This document shows, piece by piece, positions 27,259 to 38,181 of a DNA stretch of 64,000 nucleotides; the first letter of the stretch is position 1; the number at the start of each line of letters is the position of its first letter. Source of the stretch: Pararhodobacter aggregans (GTDB taxonomy: Bacteria > Pseudomonadota > Alphaproteobacteria > Rhodobacterales > Rhodobacteraceae); contig NZ_QDDR01000001.1 in the NCBI RefSeq assembly GCF_003075525.1, positions 744,001 to 808,000 of the forward strand, given 5' to 3'. The position numbers and the translations under genes were made by a program. The notes under the pieces are model-generated. The model was not told the DNA's origin. It saw only the letters and a list, made by a program, of their open reading frames with translations, and made no database searches.

Positions 27259-27440
27259 GGAGGCTCCCTTCGCGTTTGGCGCGACCGCCAGGCCGCGAGA
27301 CTGCGCGTAGGTTTATGCCCGGCGCCCCCTCAAATCAATGCCGCAGTGCGGAAAAGGCAGGCGTTCTGCCCTAATTCACGGCGTTAGCGCCGCCGGTATC
27401 GCGGCCGGTAGCGCCCCCGGCACGAGACCCGCCCGCCCGG

Positions 27441-28274
27441 TCAGGCCAGCTTGCTCAGACGCGAGGTCAGCCACGGCGCCTCGGTCGAGGGGATGCCGTA
27501 GAAATAGCCCTGCAGGCAGTCGAAGCCGATGTCGATGAGGTAGCGCGCGTCTTCCTCGTTCTCGACCGATTCGGCGACGGTGAACATGTCGAAATGCCGG
27601 GCGATGGAGACCAGCGCCGCGGCCAGCACCTGATTGTCCGGGTCATGGGCGATGCCGCGGATGAACTGGCCGTCGATCTTGATGATGTCGAAATAGAAAT
27701 CCTTCAGATACCGGAAGGCGGTATAGCCCGCGCCGAAATCGTCGAGCGCGAAACAGATGCCGCGCGACTGCATGTCGGCCATGAAGACCGTCACCAGATC
27801 GGGCATCAGCATGGCCGAGCCTTCGGTGATCTCCAGGATCAGGCGTTCGGCGATGGTCGGATCGGCGCGCAGCCCGCGTTCCAGCGTCGCCAGCCATTGC
27901 GGATAGCCGATGGAGCGCGCCGACATGTTGACGCTGAGGCGGATCGAATGTTCCTTCGCCAGCGCGGCGAGGCCCAGTTCCAGCGCCAGACAGTCGATGC
28001 GGCGGCCGATTTCGTGGGTCTCCACCGCGCCCATGAAGTCACGCGCGGGGATCACCCGGCCCTTGTCGTCGAGGATGCGGATATAGGCCTCGTAGAAGGC
28101 GGCGCGGTTGGTCATGCGGGCCTGCACCACCGGCTGATAGGCCAGCATCGCGCGCTTTTCGTCCAGCGCCCGGCGCACCATGTCGATCGTCTCCTGCTGG
28201 CGCATCCGGTCGGCCACGGAAAGCGGGCTGTCGTAGCCGTCTTCGGGCAGGGCTTGGTTCTGGGGCGTGGACAT
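27441..28274 (-). CDS. EAL-domain protein (cyclic-di-GMP phosphodiesterase or sensor)
   Basis: A 277-residue soluble protein made of one EAL domain with a short N-terminal tail and no visible sensor. The name motif reads EAYIRI rather than EALxR, but other catalytic blocks are kept: LSVNMSARS, LILEITE, FALDDFGAGYTAF, IIKIDGQFI, VAESVE and QGYFYG. So metal binding looks possible and activity plausible, though the L-to-Y change leaves this unsure. AGGAGG precedes the ATG at 28274. It is divergent from argH. Confidence 0.92.
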   Translation of the reverse strand: MSTPQNQALPEDGYDSPLSVADRMRQQETIDMVRRALDEKRAMLAYQPVVQARMTNRAAFYEAYIRILDDKGRVIPARDFMGAVETHEIGRRIDCLALELGLAALAKEHSIRLSVNMSARSIGYPQWLATLERGLRADPTIAERLILEITEGSAMLMPDLVTVFMADMQSRGICFALDDFGAGYTAFRYLKDFYFDIIKIDGQFIRGIAHDPDNQVLAAALVSIARHFDMFTVAESVENEEDARYLIDIGFDCLQGYFYGIPSTEAPWLTSRLSKLA

Positions 28275-28404
28275 TCGGAGACTCCCTCCTGAGGGTTTTT
28301 TCTACTTAGACGCGAAATTCGTTAACGCCCGGTGAATCGCGGCGCTGATTGCACGCCGGGGAGGCCGGGCGTATACCGGCGCCGCAAGGCGACAGGGGGT
28401 CAGG

Positions 28405-29789
<1,385 letters not shown>

Positions 29790-29793
<4 letters not shown>

Positions 29794-29903
29794 AACACCT
29801 TCTCTGGGCGGCTTTGCTGGCCTTGGCGGGTTGCGGGGCAGGGGATCCGCCCTCGGCCCCGGGTGGCATGGATCTGCGGGCCTTCTGGGCCGAAGGATCG
29901 TGA
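29790..29903 (+). CDS. Tiny lipoprotein between argH and lysA (LptM-like)
   Basis: A 37-residue lipoprotein: signal peptide [15 protein letters not shown], then [12 protein letters not shown] and a short tail ending FWAEGS. It starts within the argH stop (ATGA). Position next to lysA and a CG-x-x-x-PP motif after the lipobox recall YifL/LptM, the small lipoprotein that helps the LptD-LptE outer-membrane translocon fold and that lies beside lysA/dapF in many Proteobacteria. That assignment is inference from size, lipobox and context. Confidence 0.75.
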
Positions 29904-30202
29904 GGCCGGTCTGGCTGCTGCTGGCGCTCTGGGGCGCGGTGCATCCGATGTCGTGGTTCCTCGACTGGTTCGGCGAGCACGGCTTCACCCTCTCCGGCAT
30001 GATCGGGGCCTGGCACGCCAATGCCGCGACCTCGGGTCTGGTCTGGGACCTGACCATCTCGGCCGTGGTGCTGACGCTCTGGATCGTCGTCGAGGGCGCC
30101 CGGACCCGGCACTGGCGGGGGCTCTGGGCGATCCCGGCGACCTTCTGTATCGGCGTGAGCTGCGGCTTGCCGCTGTATCTGTACCTGCGCAGGCAGGATT
30201 GA
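29900..30202 (+). CDS. DUF2834-family membrane protein
   Basis: A 100-residue membrane protein with three hydrophobic helices: the N-terminal WLLLALWGAVHPMSWFLDWF, a middle segment (SGLVWDLTISAVVLTLWIVVEG) and the C-terminal LPLYLYLRR end. It matches DUF2834, of unknown function. The start is a GTG at 29900 that overlaps the stop of the tiny lipoprotein gene. It belongs to the argH-lysA operon. Confidence 0.82.
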   Translation: MRPVWLLLALWGAVHPMSWFLDWFGEHGFTLSGMIGAWHANAATSGLVWDLTISAVVLTLWIVVEGARTRHWRGLWAIPATFCIGVSCGLPLYLYLRRQD

Positions 30203-30240
30203 CTTTCTGACAGCGCCGCGCGCGCATTCCGGGGGCCTTC

Positions 30241-31506
30241 GTGGACCATTTTCTCTATCGTAACGGGCATCTGCACGCCGAAGACGTCGCAATGTCCGAC
30301 ATTGCCGCCGCGGTGGGCACGCCGTTTTACTGCTATTCCGCCGCGACGCTGAGCCGCCACTTCCTGCTGTTCAAGGAAGCGCTGGAGCCGCTGCCGTCGC
30401 TCGTCTGCTTCGCGGTCAAGTCGAACTCGAACGTCGCCGTCCTGAAACTGCTGGGCGATCTGGGCGCCGGGATGGATGTCGTCTCCATCGGCGAATACCT
30501 GCGGGCCAGGGCCGCGGGCGTGCCGGGCGAGCGCATCGTCTTTTCCGGCGTCGGCAAGACGCCGGCCGAGATGCGCATGGCGCTGGAGGGCGGCATCCGC
30601 CAGTTCAACGTCGAATCCGAACCCGAACTGGAAGCGCTGAGCGCCGTCGCCTCCGCCATGGGGGTCGCGGCGCCGATCACGCTCAGGGTCAACCCTGACG
30701 TCGACGCCAAGACGCATGAGAAGATCTCGACCGGCCGCAAGGAGGACAAGTTCGGCGTGCCGATCTCCCGCGCGCGGGAGATCTACGCCCGGGCCGCCGC
30801 GCTGCCGGGGATCAGGGTGATCGGTGTCGACATGCATATCGGCAGCCAGTTGACCGACCTTGCCCCCTTCGAGGCCGCCTATACCAAGATGCGCGCCCTC
30901 GTTGAAGAGCTGCGCGCCGACGGCCATACGATCGAGCGGCTGGACCTCGGCGGGGGCCTCGGCATCCCCTATACCCGCGGCAACGAAGCCCCGCCCCTGC
31001 CGGTGGAATATGGCGCCATGGTCAAGCGGGTGCTGGGCGATCTGGGCTGCGAGATCGAGATCGAGCCGGGCCGGCTGATTTCCGGCAATGCCGGGATGCT
31101 GGTCTCGCAGGTGATCTACCGCAAGAAGGCCGAGGAACGCGAATTCCTCATCATCGACGCGGCGATGAACGATCTGGTGCGCCCGGCGATGTACGGCTCG
31201 CACCACGATATCGTGCCGTTGGTCGAACCGCCGGCGGGCGAGCCGCAGGTGGCGGTGGATGTGGTCGGGCCGATCTGCGAATCGGGCGACACCTTCGCCA
31301 AGCAGCGCGCCATGCCGCTGGTGCAGGCAGGCGAGCTGGTCGGTTTCCGCTCGGCGGGCGCCTACGGCGCGGTCATGTCCTCCGAATACAACTCCCGCCC
31401 CTTGGTGCCCGAGGTGCTGGTCTCGGGCGATCATTTCGCCGTTATCCGCCCCCGCCCGACCTATGACGAGATGATCGCCCGCGATACCATCCCGGCCTGG
31501 CTGTAG
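30241..31506 (+). CDS. lysA: Diaminopimelate decarboxylase
   Basis: A 421-residue PLP enzyme that makes L-lysine from meso-diaminopimelate. The PLP lysine is Lys60 in VCFAVKSNSN. Also visible are DMHIGSQLTDL, the glycine loop RLDLGGGLGIPY, and the dimer-interface catalytic Cys in GPICESGDTF. The start is a GTG at 30241, giving the normal N-terminus MDHFLYRNGHLHAE. It is the last biosynthetic gene of the argH operon; the TIGR02302 gene follows 12 bases later. Confidence 0.97.
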   Translation: MDHFLYRNGHLHAEDVAMSDIAAAVGTPFYCYSAATLSRHFLLFKEALEPLPSLVCFAVKSNSNVAVLKLLGDLGAGMDVVSIGEYLRARAAGVPGERIVFSGVGKTPAEMRMALEGGIRQFNVESEPELEALSAVASAMGVAAPITLRVNPDVDAKTHEKISTGRKEDKFGVPISRAREIYARAAALPGIRVIGVDMHIGSQLTDLAPFEAAYTKMRALVEELRADGHTIERLDLGGGLGIPYTRGNEAPPLPVEYGAMVKRVLGDLGCEIEIEPGRLISGNAGMLVSQVIYRKKAEEREFLIIDAAMNDLVRPAMYGSHHDIVPLVEPPAGEPQVAVDVVGPICESGDTFAKQRAMPLVQAGELVGFRSAGAYGAVMSSEYNSRPLVPEVLVSGDHFAVIRPRPTYDEMIARDTIPAWL

Positions 31507-31518
31507 AAGAGGATTTCC

Positions 31519-34050
31519 ATGGCGGACCCCAAGGACCCGCTCGCCCCCGCTTCGCGCGCGCTGTGGCTCACACGCGCGGGGATGGTGGCGGAACGGGTCG
31601 CCCGGGCGCTGTGGCTGCCGCTGTCGCTGGCGCTGATCGCCGCCACCCTCTGGGCCTTTGACCTGCACACCCGGTTGCCGGGCGATGCCGCGCTCTGGGT
31701 CGCGGGGGCCTTCGGGCTGGCGATGCTGGTCACGCTGGCGCTGGGCCTCTGGCGCTTCCGCTGGCCGTCCCGGGCCGAGGCGATGGCGCGGCTTGACCGC
31801 ACGCTGACCGGCCGGCCGCTGGCCGCGCTGACCGATACGCAGGCGCTGGGCGCGACCGATCCCGCCTCGGCCGCGCTCTGGCAGGCGCACCGCGCCCGGA
31901 TGCAGGCGCAGGCGGCCAAGGCGAGGGCTGTCCGCCCCGATCCGCAACTGGCCCGCCGCGACCCCTATGCGGTGCGCCTTGTCGCGCTGACCGCTGCGGC
32001 GGTGGCGGTGCTTTTCGCCGTGCCGGGCCAGCAGGGGCCGCTGGCGGGCATGCCAGGCGCCGCCGGGGCCGCCATCGGACCCAGCTGGGAAGGCTGGATC
32101 GTGCCGCCCGCCTATACCGGGCGGCCGGGCCTCTACCTCAATGAAATCGACCGCGAGAGTTTCGAGGTGCCGCAGGGCAGCCGCGTCGTGCTGCGCTTCT
32201 ACGGACCGCCCGGCGCGCTGACGCTGGAGCAGTCGCTCGCCGATGGCGTGCAGGCCGACGAGACCGGGCAGGCGCTGGAATTCGACGCCCGCCGCAGCGG
32301 CGAGATCGCCATCGAGGGGCCGAACGGCCGCCGCTGGGACGTCGCCGTGGCCGCCGACATGCTCCCCGAGATCCTGCCGATGGGGCCGATGGAACGCGCC
32401 CGGGGCGGGGTGGCCGAACTGCCCTTCACCGCCAGCGACGATTACGGCGTGCTGCGTGGCGAGGCGGTCATCACCCTCGATCTGGAGGCCATCGACCGCC
32501 GCTACGGCCTTTCGGTCGATCCCGAGGCGCGCGCACCCTTGCTGCTGGCGCTGCCGATGCCGATGTCGGGCGACCGCATGTCGCTGACCGAGACCCTGCG
32601 CGAGGACCTCTCGCAACACCCCTGGGCCAACCTGCCGGTGCAGGTCGTGCTGCGCGCGGTCGATGCGGCGGGGCAGGCGGGCGAGAGCCCGGCCGAGGCG
32701 GCGATCCTGCCCGGGCGGCGGTTCTTCGAACCCGCGGCCAAGGCGCTGATCGAACTCAGGCGCGACGTGCTGTGGAACGCGGTGAATGGTCGGCGCGCGG
32801 CGATGCTGATGCGGGCCATGCTGCATCGCTCGGAAGGCGCTTTCCATTACGAGAACGCGCCGGTCCTGATCCGCGGCGCGGTCAATTTCATCGAGACGCG
32901 GCTCGATGCCGGGACCTTCACGCCCGAGGCGCGCGATGATCTGGCGCAGCGGCTCTGGGATCTGGCGCTGTTGATGGAGGAAGGCGAGCTGGCCAATGCC
33001 CGCGACCGGCTGCAACGTGCCCGCGACCGGCTGGCCGAGGCGATGGAGCGCGGCGCCGACCCGTCCGAGATCCAGGACCTGATGGACGAGCTGCGCGAGG
33101 CCACCCGCGATTACATGGCGATGCTGGCCGAACAGGCCCCCGATGCCGAGGACCCGCAGGCCGACCAGCGCGATCAGGGCGAGCGGCAGGAGGGCGAGCG
33201 CGTCAGCCAGAGCCAGATCCAGGAGATGATGGACGCGATCCAGCAGGCCATGGAAGAGGGCCGGATGGAGGACGCCGCCGAGATGATGGCGCAGCTGAAC
33301 GCGCTGCTCGACAATTTGCAGATGACCCGCGGCGAGGGTGGCGAGCCCATGCCGGGCGGCGAGGCGATGGAGGGTCTGGGCGACACGTTGGGCGAGCAGC
33401 AGGGCCTCGCCGACGAGACCTTCGAGCAATTGCAGGAGCAATTCGGCCAAGGCGGCCAGCCTCAGGACGGTCAACCGCAGCAAGGCCAGCAACAGGGCCA
33501 GCAACAGCAGGGCCAGCAGGGCGAAGCCGGCAAGGATGATGAGCAGGCGATGCGCGAGCTGGCCGAGCGGCAGCGCGAATTGCGCGAGCGGCTGCGCCAG
33601 CAGCAGCTGGGCGATCTGCCGGGCGAGGGCACCGACGAGGGCGAGGCCGGTCTGCAGGCGCTGGAAGAGGCCAACCGCGCCATGGATCAGGCGGCCGAGT
33701 CGCTCGAACAGGGCGACATGCGCGGCGCGTTGCAGCGGCAGGCCGAGGCGCTGGATGCCCTGCGCGAGGGGCTGCGCGAATTCCGCGACGCGATGGACGC
33801 CGACCGGCGCGAGCGCGCGGGCTCCGAGGGCGACCCGGATCAGGCGCAGGCCCAGGGCTCGGGCCGCGATCCTCTGGGCCGCGAGATGGGGCCCTCGGCG
33901 CAGAGCGGGGATTTCGGCTCGGTCGTGCCGGGCGAGGATCCGCGGGAGCGGGCGCGCGAGCTGATGGACGAGATCCGCCGCCGCCAGGCCGAACGCGAAC
34001 GTCCCGAGGCCGAGCGGGATTACCTCAACCGGCTGATCGAGCCCTATTGA
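31519..34050 (+). CDS. TIGR02302/DUF4175-family large membrane protein
   Basis: An 843-residue protein restricted largely to Alphaproteobacteria. Two N-terminal transmembrane helices lie near residues 32-50 and 60-80, with a third near 155-170. An extracytoplasmic domain follows (WEGWIVPPAYTGRPGLYL...GSRVVLRFYGPPG), then a long helical part. Residues about 635-665 are a Gln/Gly-rich run (QGQQQGQQQQGQQGEAGKDD) flanked by charged coiled coil, and the end is DYLNRLIEPY. Function is unknown. The lysA-adjacent position is conserved in the group. Confidence 0.88.
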   Translation: MADPKDPLAPASRALWLTRAGMVAERVARALWLPLSLALIAATLWAFDLHTRLPGDAALWVAGAFGLAMLVTLALGLWRFRWPSRAEAMARLDRTLTGRPLAALTDTQALGATDPASAALWQAHRARMQAQAAKARAVRPDPQLARRDPYAVRLVALTAAAVAVLFAVPGQQGPLAGMPGAAGAAIGPSWEGWIVPPAYTGRPGLYLNEIDRESFEVPQGSRVVLRFYGPPGALTLEQSLADGVQADETGQALEFDARRSGEIAIEGPNGRRWDVAVAADMLPEILPMGPMERARGGVAELPFTASDDYGVLRGEAVITLDLEAIDRRYGLSVDPEARAPLLLALPMPMSGDRMSLTETLREDLSQHPWANLPVQVVLRAVDAAGQAGESPAEAAILPGRRFFEPAAKALIELRRDVLWNAVNGRRAAMLMRAMLHRSEGAFHYENAPVLIRGAVNFIETRLDAGTFTPEARDDLAQRLWDLALLMEEGELANARDRLQRARDRLAEAMERGADPSEIQDLMDELREATRDYMAMLAEQAPDAEDPQADQRDQGERQEGERVSQSQIQEMMDAIQQAMEEGRMEDAAEMMAQLNALLDNLQMTRGEGGEPMPGGEAMEGLGDTLGEQQGLADETFEQLQEQFGQGGQPQDGQPQQGQQQGQQQQGQQGEAGKDDEQAMRELAERQRELRERLRQQQLGDLPGEGTDEGEAGLQALEEANRAMDQAAESLEQGDMRGALQRQAEALDALREGLREFRDAMDADRRERAGSEGDPDQAQAQGSGRDPLGREMGPSAQSGDFGSVVPGEDPRERARELMDEIRRRQAERERPEAERDYLNRLIEPY

Positions 34051-34064
34051 GCGGCGTCCCGCGG

Positions 34065-34336
34065 GGTGGGTTGCGAAGCAAACCTACGGGGCCTGGTCCG
34101 GTGCGTGCGAGCACGCACCCTACGGGGCCCGGGAGGACCGCCGTGCATCGCGCCGGGTCTCCGTGACACGCCCGGTGCGCGAGGGGCCGGGCGAGATCCT
34201 CCTGCGTAGGGCGGCGGGATCCGACCCCGGCCTGCGCAGGGGCAGCGGCGAGGCGCGCGCACCCGGCGGGCGCCCTGTAGGGTGGGATTTCGTCCCACCG
34301 TTGCCGCCCCGGTAGGGTGCGTGCTCGCACGCACCG
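34065..34336. repeat. Cluster of GTAGGGTG-type palindromic repeats
   Basis: The 289-base gap between the TIGR02302 gene and the first Lrp gene is filled with palindromes: GGTTGC-GAA-GCAAACC (34069-34084), GGTGCGTGCGAGCACGCACC (34100-34119), GGTGGGA-TTTCG-TCCCACC (34281-34299) and GGTGCGTGCTCGCACGCACC (34316-34335). Most are flanked by GTAGG or CTACG. I see no gene here. Confidence 0.8.
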
Positions 34337-34339
34337 CCG

Positions 34340-34795
34340 TTACAACGGCCCCGGCAGGCGTTCCTCGCTGAGGAGTACATTGGCATCGACCGCGCCGATC
34401 CCGGGCAGGGTCATGATCCGCCGCCGGAGCACCCGCTCGAAATCCGCCAGATCCCGCGCCACCACCCGCAGCCGGTAATCATAGAGCCCGAGGACGTGCT
34501 GGACCGTCTGCACCTCGGGGATGGCCGAGACGGCGCGTTCGAAATCCTCGAGGCTGACCCGGCCCTTGGCGGCGAGGCTGACGCCGAGAAAGACGGTGAC
34601 GCCGAAACCCAGCGGCGCCTGATCGAGGATCAACCGGCGCCCGGCAATCGCGCCCTCGTCCGTCAGGCGCCGGATACGCCGCCAGGCGGCGGGCTGGCTG
34701 AGCCCGAGCTTGCGCCCCAGGGCACCGGCGCTTTGCGTGGCATCCTCGGCCAGCGCCCGCAGGATCGCGCGGTCGGTCTCGTCGAGGGCGATCAT
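34340..34795 (-). CDS. Lrp/AsnC-family transcriptional regulator
   Basis: A 151-residue regulator: N-terminal helix-turn-helix (LDETDRAILRALAED...LSQPAAWRRIRRLTDEGAI) and a C-terminal RAM ligand domain (VQTVQHVLGLYDYRLRVVARDLADFE). Such proteins sense amino acids as octamers. The start at 34795 (MIALDETDR) is chosen because upstream codons run into repeat sequence. A second Lrp-type gene lies 590 bases upstream on the same strand. Its target is unknown. Confidence 0.9.
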   Translation of the reverse strand: MIALDETDRAILRALAEDATQSAGALGRKLGLSQPAAWRRIRRLTDEGAIAGRRLILDQAPLGFGVTVFLGVSLAAKGRVSLEDFERAVSAIPEVQTVQHVLGLYDYRLRVVARDLADFERVLRRRIMTLPGIGAVDANVLLSEERLPGPL

Positions 34796-34805
34796 CGGCG
34801 GCCCC

Positions 34806-34916
34806 GGGGGAGGGGTTTCGCCCTCGTCCCCCGCGCCCGCGGCGCGGTCTCCTCGGGCGACCGGCCGGGGGGCGCTGCCCCCCGGACCCCCCGGGATATT
34901 TGGGGCGCAAAGAAGG
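34806..34916 (+). repeat. Composite REP-like element, full-length copy
   Basis: Begins GGGGGAGGGGTTTCGCCCTCG, continues CTCGGGCGACC, then a GGGGGGCGCTGCCCCCC hairpin, and ends CCGGGATATTTGGGGCGC followed by AAAGAAG. It has the same block order as the copies at 6956-7115 and 48434-48552. Confidence 0.7.
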
Positions 34917-34960
34917 GGCGGGCGAGAGAGGCGCCCTTGGCGGCTTGGCCTGCGCCCGGG

Positions 34961-35017
34961 GCGGGGCGGGGGGCGCTGCCCCCCGGGCCCTCCGGGATAT
35001 TGGGCGGGCAAAGAAGG
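34961..35017 (+). repeat. Composite REP-like element, 3'-half copy
   Basis: GCGGGGGGCGCTGCCCCCC hairpin, then TCCGGGATATTGGGCGGGC and AAAGAAGG. It repeats the 3' half of the element 100 bases upstream in the same orientation. Confidence 0.65.
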
Positions 35018-35384
35018 GTGCGGGGCAGGGCGGCGGGGAGGCCGCCGTCTGTGGTCCGGCGGGGGCGGGCAGTGGGGGGGACCCGGGCGTTCTGCGGGAG
35101 GGGCGTGGTGCCGGTCCCGGCCGACGCAGCGAGGCCAAAGCCGGTGCCGCGCACTGTGCCGTCGTCAGTGTCGGTGCCCCAGCGGTGTCTGGGGGGGCGG
35201 TGGGATGGGGCGGCGGGCGGCGCATTGCCGGCCGAGAGCCAAACCGGTGCGGCGCTGGTCGCGGGGGCAGCGCCCGGCCGCGCGTCCCCGTGTGGCGCCG
35301 TCCTGGCCGGAGCCGCCGTCAGGGCGCCGCCCCCCATGGGGTGCGCGCGAGGGGGCCGGGGCGTGCTGGCGGGCTCGGGGGCGA
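35018..35384. other. 367-base spacer with no gene I can support
   Basis: Very G/C-rich sequence between the REP-like elements and the second Lrp gene. Frames open on both strands give only low-complexity Pro/Ala/Arg/Gly translations with no ribosome site or recognisable motif. It could be a decayed gene or repeat-derived filler. Confidence 0.5.
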
Positions 35385-35843
35385 TCACAGCGGCAGCGCC
35401 TCGCCGCGCTTGATTTCGGCCACGTGCATCAGCGCCTCCAGATCGGCGATATGGGGGAGGGTGAGGAGGCGGGTGCGGTAGACCTCCTGGTAATGGGCCA
35501 TGTCGCGGGCGATGACGTTGAGGCGCACGTCGACCCGGCCGAGGAAAGTCTGGATCTCCAGCACCTCGGGCACGTGCCGGGCGGCGGCGATGAATTCGTC
35601 GAAGGCGCGCGGGTCGGTCTTGTCGAGCGTGATCCTGAGCGAGACCTCGACCTCCCAGCCGAGGCGGCGCCAGTCGATCACCGCGCCGACGCCCTTGAGG
35701 ATGCCGCGCGCGCGCAGCCGGTCGAGGCGGCGCGAGGCCGTCGCCTCGGTCATCGTGGCGCGGCGGGCCAGTTCGGCCAGCGGCAGGCCGGGATCGGCCT
35801 GATACTGGCGCAACAGGCGGCGGTCGGTGTCATCGACGGACAT
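35385..35843 (-). CDS. Lrp/AsnC-family transcriptional regulator, divergent from ilvC
   Basis: A 152-residue Lrp-type regulator with helix-turn-helix MSVDDTDRRLLRQYQADPGL...ATMTEATASRRLDRLRARGIL and a RAM domain (ALEIQTFLGRVDVRLNVIARDMAHYQEVYRTRLL-like core). It is divergent from ilvC with 129 bases between the starts, so branched-chain amino acid control of ilvC by this protein is a natural guess. It shares little sequence with the other Lrp gene at 34.3 kb beyond the fold. Confidence 0.91.
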   Translation of the reverse strand: MSVDDTDRRLLRQYQADPGLPLAELARRATMTEATASRRLDRLRARGILKGVGAVIDWRRLGWEVEVSLRITLDKTDPRAFDEFIAAARHVPEVLEIQTFLGRVDVRLNVIARDMAHYQEVYRTRLLTLPHIADLEALMHVAEIKRGEALPL

Positions 35844-35876
35844 GAAAACCCCGAAAATACCAAGATCTGCGAATGA

Positions 35877-36995
<1,119 letters not shown>

Positions 36996-37006
36996 GTGCG
37001 GAAAAC

Positions 37007-37043
37007 GGTGCGTGCGAGCACGCACCCTACGCCCCGGGCGTAG
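37007..37043. repeat. GTAGGGTG-type palindromes after ilvC
   Basis: GGTGCGTGCGAGCACGCACC (37007-37026) is identical to the copy at 34100-34119 and is followed by CTACGCC-CCG-GGCGTAG (37027-37043), a second small palindrome. It begins 12 bases after the ilvC stop. Confidence 0.8.
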
Positions 37044-37050
37044 ACGGGAG

Positions 37051-37082
37051 GGCGCGCGGCGAGGAGGCTGCGCGCCTTTTTT
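37051..37082 (+). terminator. Rho-independent terminator of ilvC
   Basis: GGCGCGC and GCGCGCC pair around a 12-base loop and are followed by six T's. Confidence 0.85.
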
Positions 37083-37111
37083 CATGGCGGCCTCTAGGGG
37101 GCGGGGTCATG

Positions 37112-37136
37112 AAAAAGGGGCCGCGAGGGCGGCCCC
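37112..37136 (-). terminator. Rho-independent terminator of the 37.2-kb lipoprotein gene
   Basis: Read on the minus strand, GGGGCCGC and GCGGCCCC pair around a four-base loop and are followed by TTTTT. It lies 24 bases after the stop codon of the lipoprotein gene. Confidence 0.85.
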
Positions 37137-37159
37137 GGGCGTCCCGTTTGCAGCGCGCC

Positions 37160-37630
37160 TCAGCGGCGCGAGCGGCGGGAATTGGTTTCGCCGACCACGA
37201 CGATCTCCGAGGCGGTTTCCAGCTGCGCCTGGGTCAGCGCCGCGACGGCGGTGATGGTGCGCGTGGCCTCGGTATTCGGGCCTGAGACGGGCGCCGAGGG
37301 CGCGGCGGCGACGAAGCGGAAGGTCAGCACGCCGCCGACCGGGCGGCCGAAATTCTCGGGCAGCAGCTGCGCGTCCCACCAGCCGTCCGAGGGCATCAGC
37401 GCCTCGGCCCGGACGATGGCGCCGGAGGAGGTGCTCTCGATGGTCATCGCCGTCACCGCGGGCACCAGCGGGCGGCCGTCGATCACGTCGCTGACCGGAC
37501 CCAGTTCCGGGCGCGTGTCCTCGCTGGAACTGCCGAACCAGTTGCGCGGGTTCATGCGCGACTCGCGGAAGCCGCCGCAGCCGGAAACGGCGAGCGTGGC
37601 GACAAGCAGGATGGTCAGCGGCGCTTTCAT
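37160..37630 (-). CDS. Conserved lipoprotein of unknown function
   Basis: A 156-residue lipoprotein with signal peptide MKAPLTILLVATLAVSGC and lipobox VSGC. The mature part starts GGFRESRMNPRNWFG, has a charged Ser/Glu linker, then a small beta-rich domain (DGRPLVPAVTAMTIESTSSGAIVRAEALMP). The 'RMNPRNWFG' start is a feature I associate with a Rhodobacteraceae family without known function. It is monocistronic and convergent with ilvC, with terminators for both genes in between. Confidence 0.85.
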   Translation of the reverse strand: MKAPLTILLVATLAVSGCGGFRESRMNPRNWFGSSSEDTRPELGPVSDVIDGRPLVPAVTAMTIESTSSGAIVRAEALMPSDGWWDAQLLPENFGRPVGGVLTFRFVAAAPSAPVSGPNTEATRTITAVAALTQAQLETASEIVVVGETNSRRSRR

Positions 37631-37764
37631 CGGGTCTCTCCATGCGGGACAGGCGGGGCGGGCGCCCTTGGCCTAGCGCAAAGGCGGGGGGTTGAAAAGG
37701 GCGGGACTGGACCTTTGCCGCGCCGGGGCCTAGGTCTGGACCCGCAGCAAGGGGAAGACGCGCC

Positions 37765-38178
37765 ATGGCCCAGGCAGAGTTTGACGAGATCGCCGAGACT
37801 TTCGAGTTCCTCGACGATTGGGAGGACCGCTATCGCCATGTGATCGAGCTGGGCCGCGATCTGCCGCCGATGCCCGAGGCGTTGAAGGTGCCCGCGAACA
37901 AGGTGAACGGCTGCGCCAGCCAGGTCTGGCTGTTTCCGCAGATCGAGGACGGGCGCTTCGACTTCCTCGGTGCCTCGGACGCGATGATCGTCAGCGGGCT
38001 GATTGCGGTGCTGCACGCGCTTTACGCCGGGCGGCCGCTGGCCGAGGTGCCGGGCGTCGATGCGGCGGGCGCGCTGAAGCGGCTGGGGCTGGACGAGCAT
38101 CTGTCGTCCCAGCGCTCGAACGGCCTCAGGGCGATGGTCGAGCGCATCAAGCTGGTGGCGACCGAGGCGCTGGGCTGA
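37765..38178 (+). CDS. sufE: SufE-family sulfur acceptor protein
   Basis: A 137-residue protein that takes persulfide sulfur from a cysteine desulfurase (SufS) and raises its activity for Fe-S cluster assembly. The acceptor Cys50 lies in KVNGCASQVWLFP, as in SufE. The C-terminal LDEHLSSQRSNGLRAMVERIK is also typical. No other suf genes are nearby. It is convergent with the 8-oxoguanine deaminase gene, with three bases between the stops. Confidence 0.94.
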   Translation: MAQAEFDEIAETFEFLDDWEDRYRHVIELGRDLPPMPEALKVPANKVNGCASQVWLFPQIEDGRFDFLGASDAMIVSGLIAVLHALYAGRPLAEVPGVDAAGALKRLGLDEHLSSQRSNGLRAMVERIKLVATEALG

Positions 38179-38181
38179 GGC

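Noticed and set aside
28284-28301. CCCTC-GAGGG followed by six T's before argH, like a terminator
   Set aside because: The loop would be two bases, no plus-strand gene lies upstream, and the sequence is explained by the AGGAGG ribosome site of the EAL gene on the other strand.
34792-35388. Open frame on the minus strand in the Lrp-Lrp spacer
   Set aside because: It runs through two REP-like elements and gives a Pro/Ala-rich translation with no motif or ribosome site.
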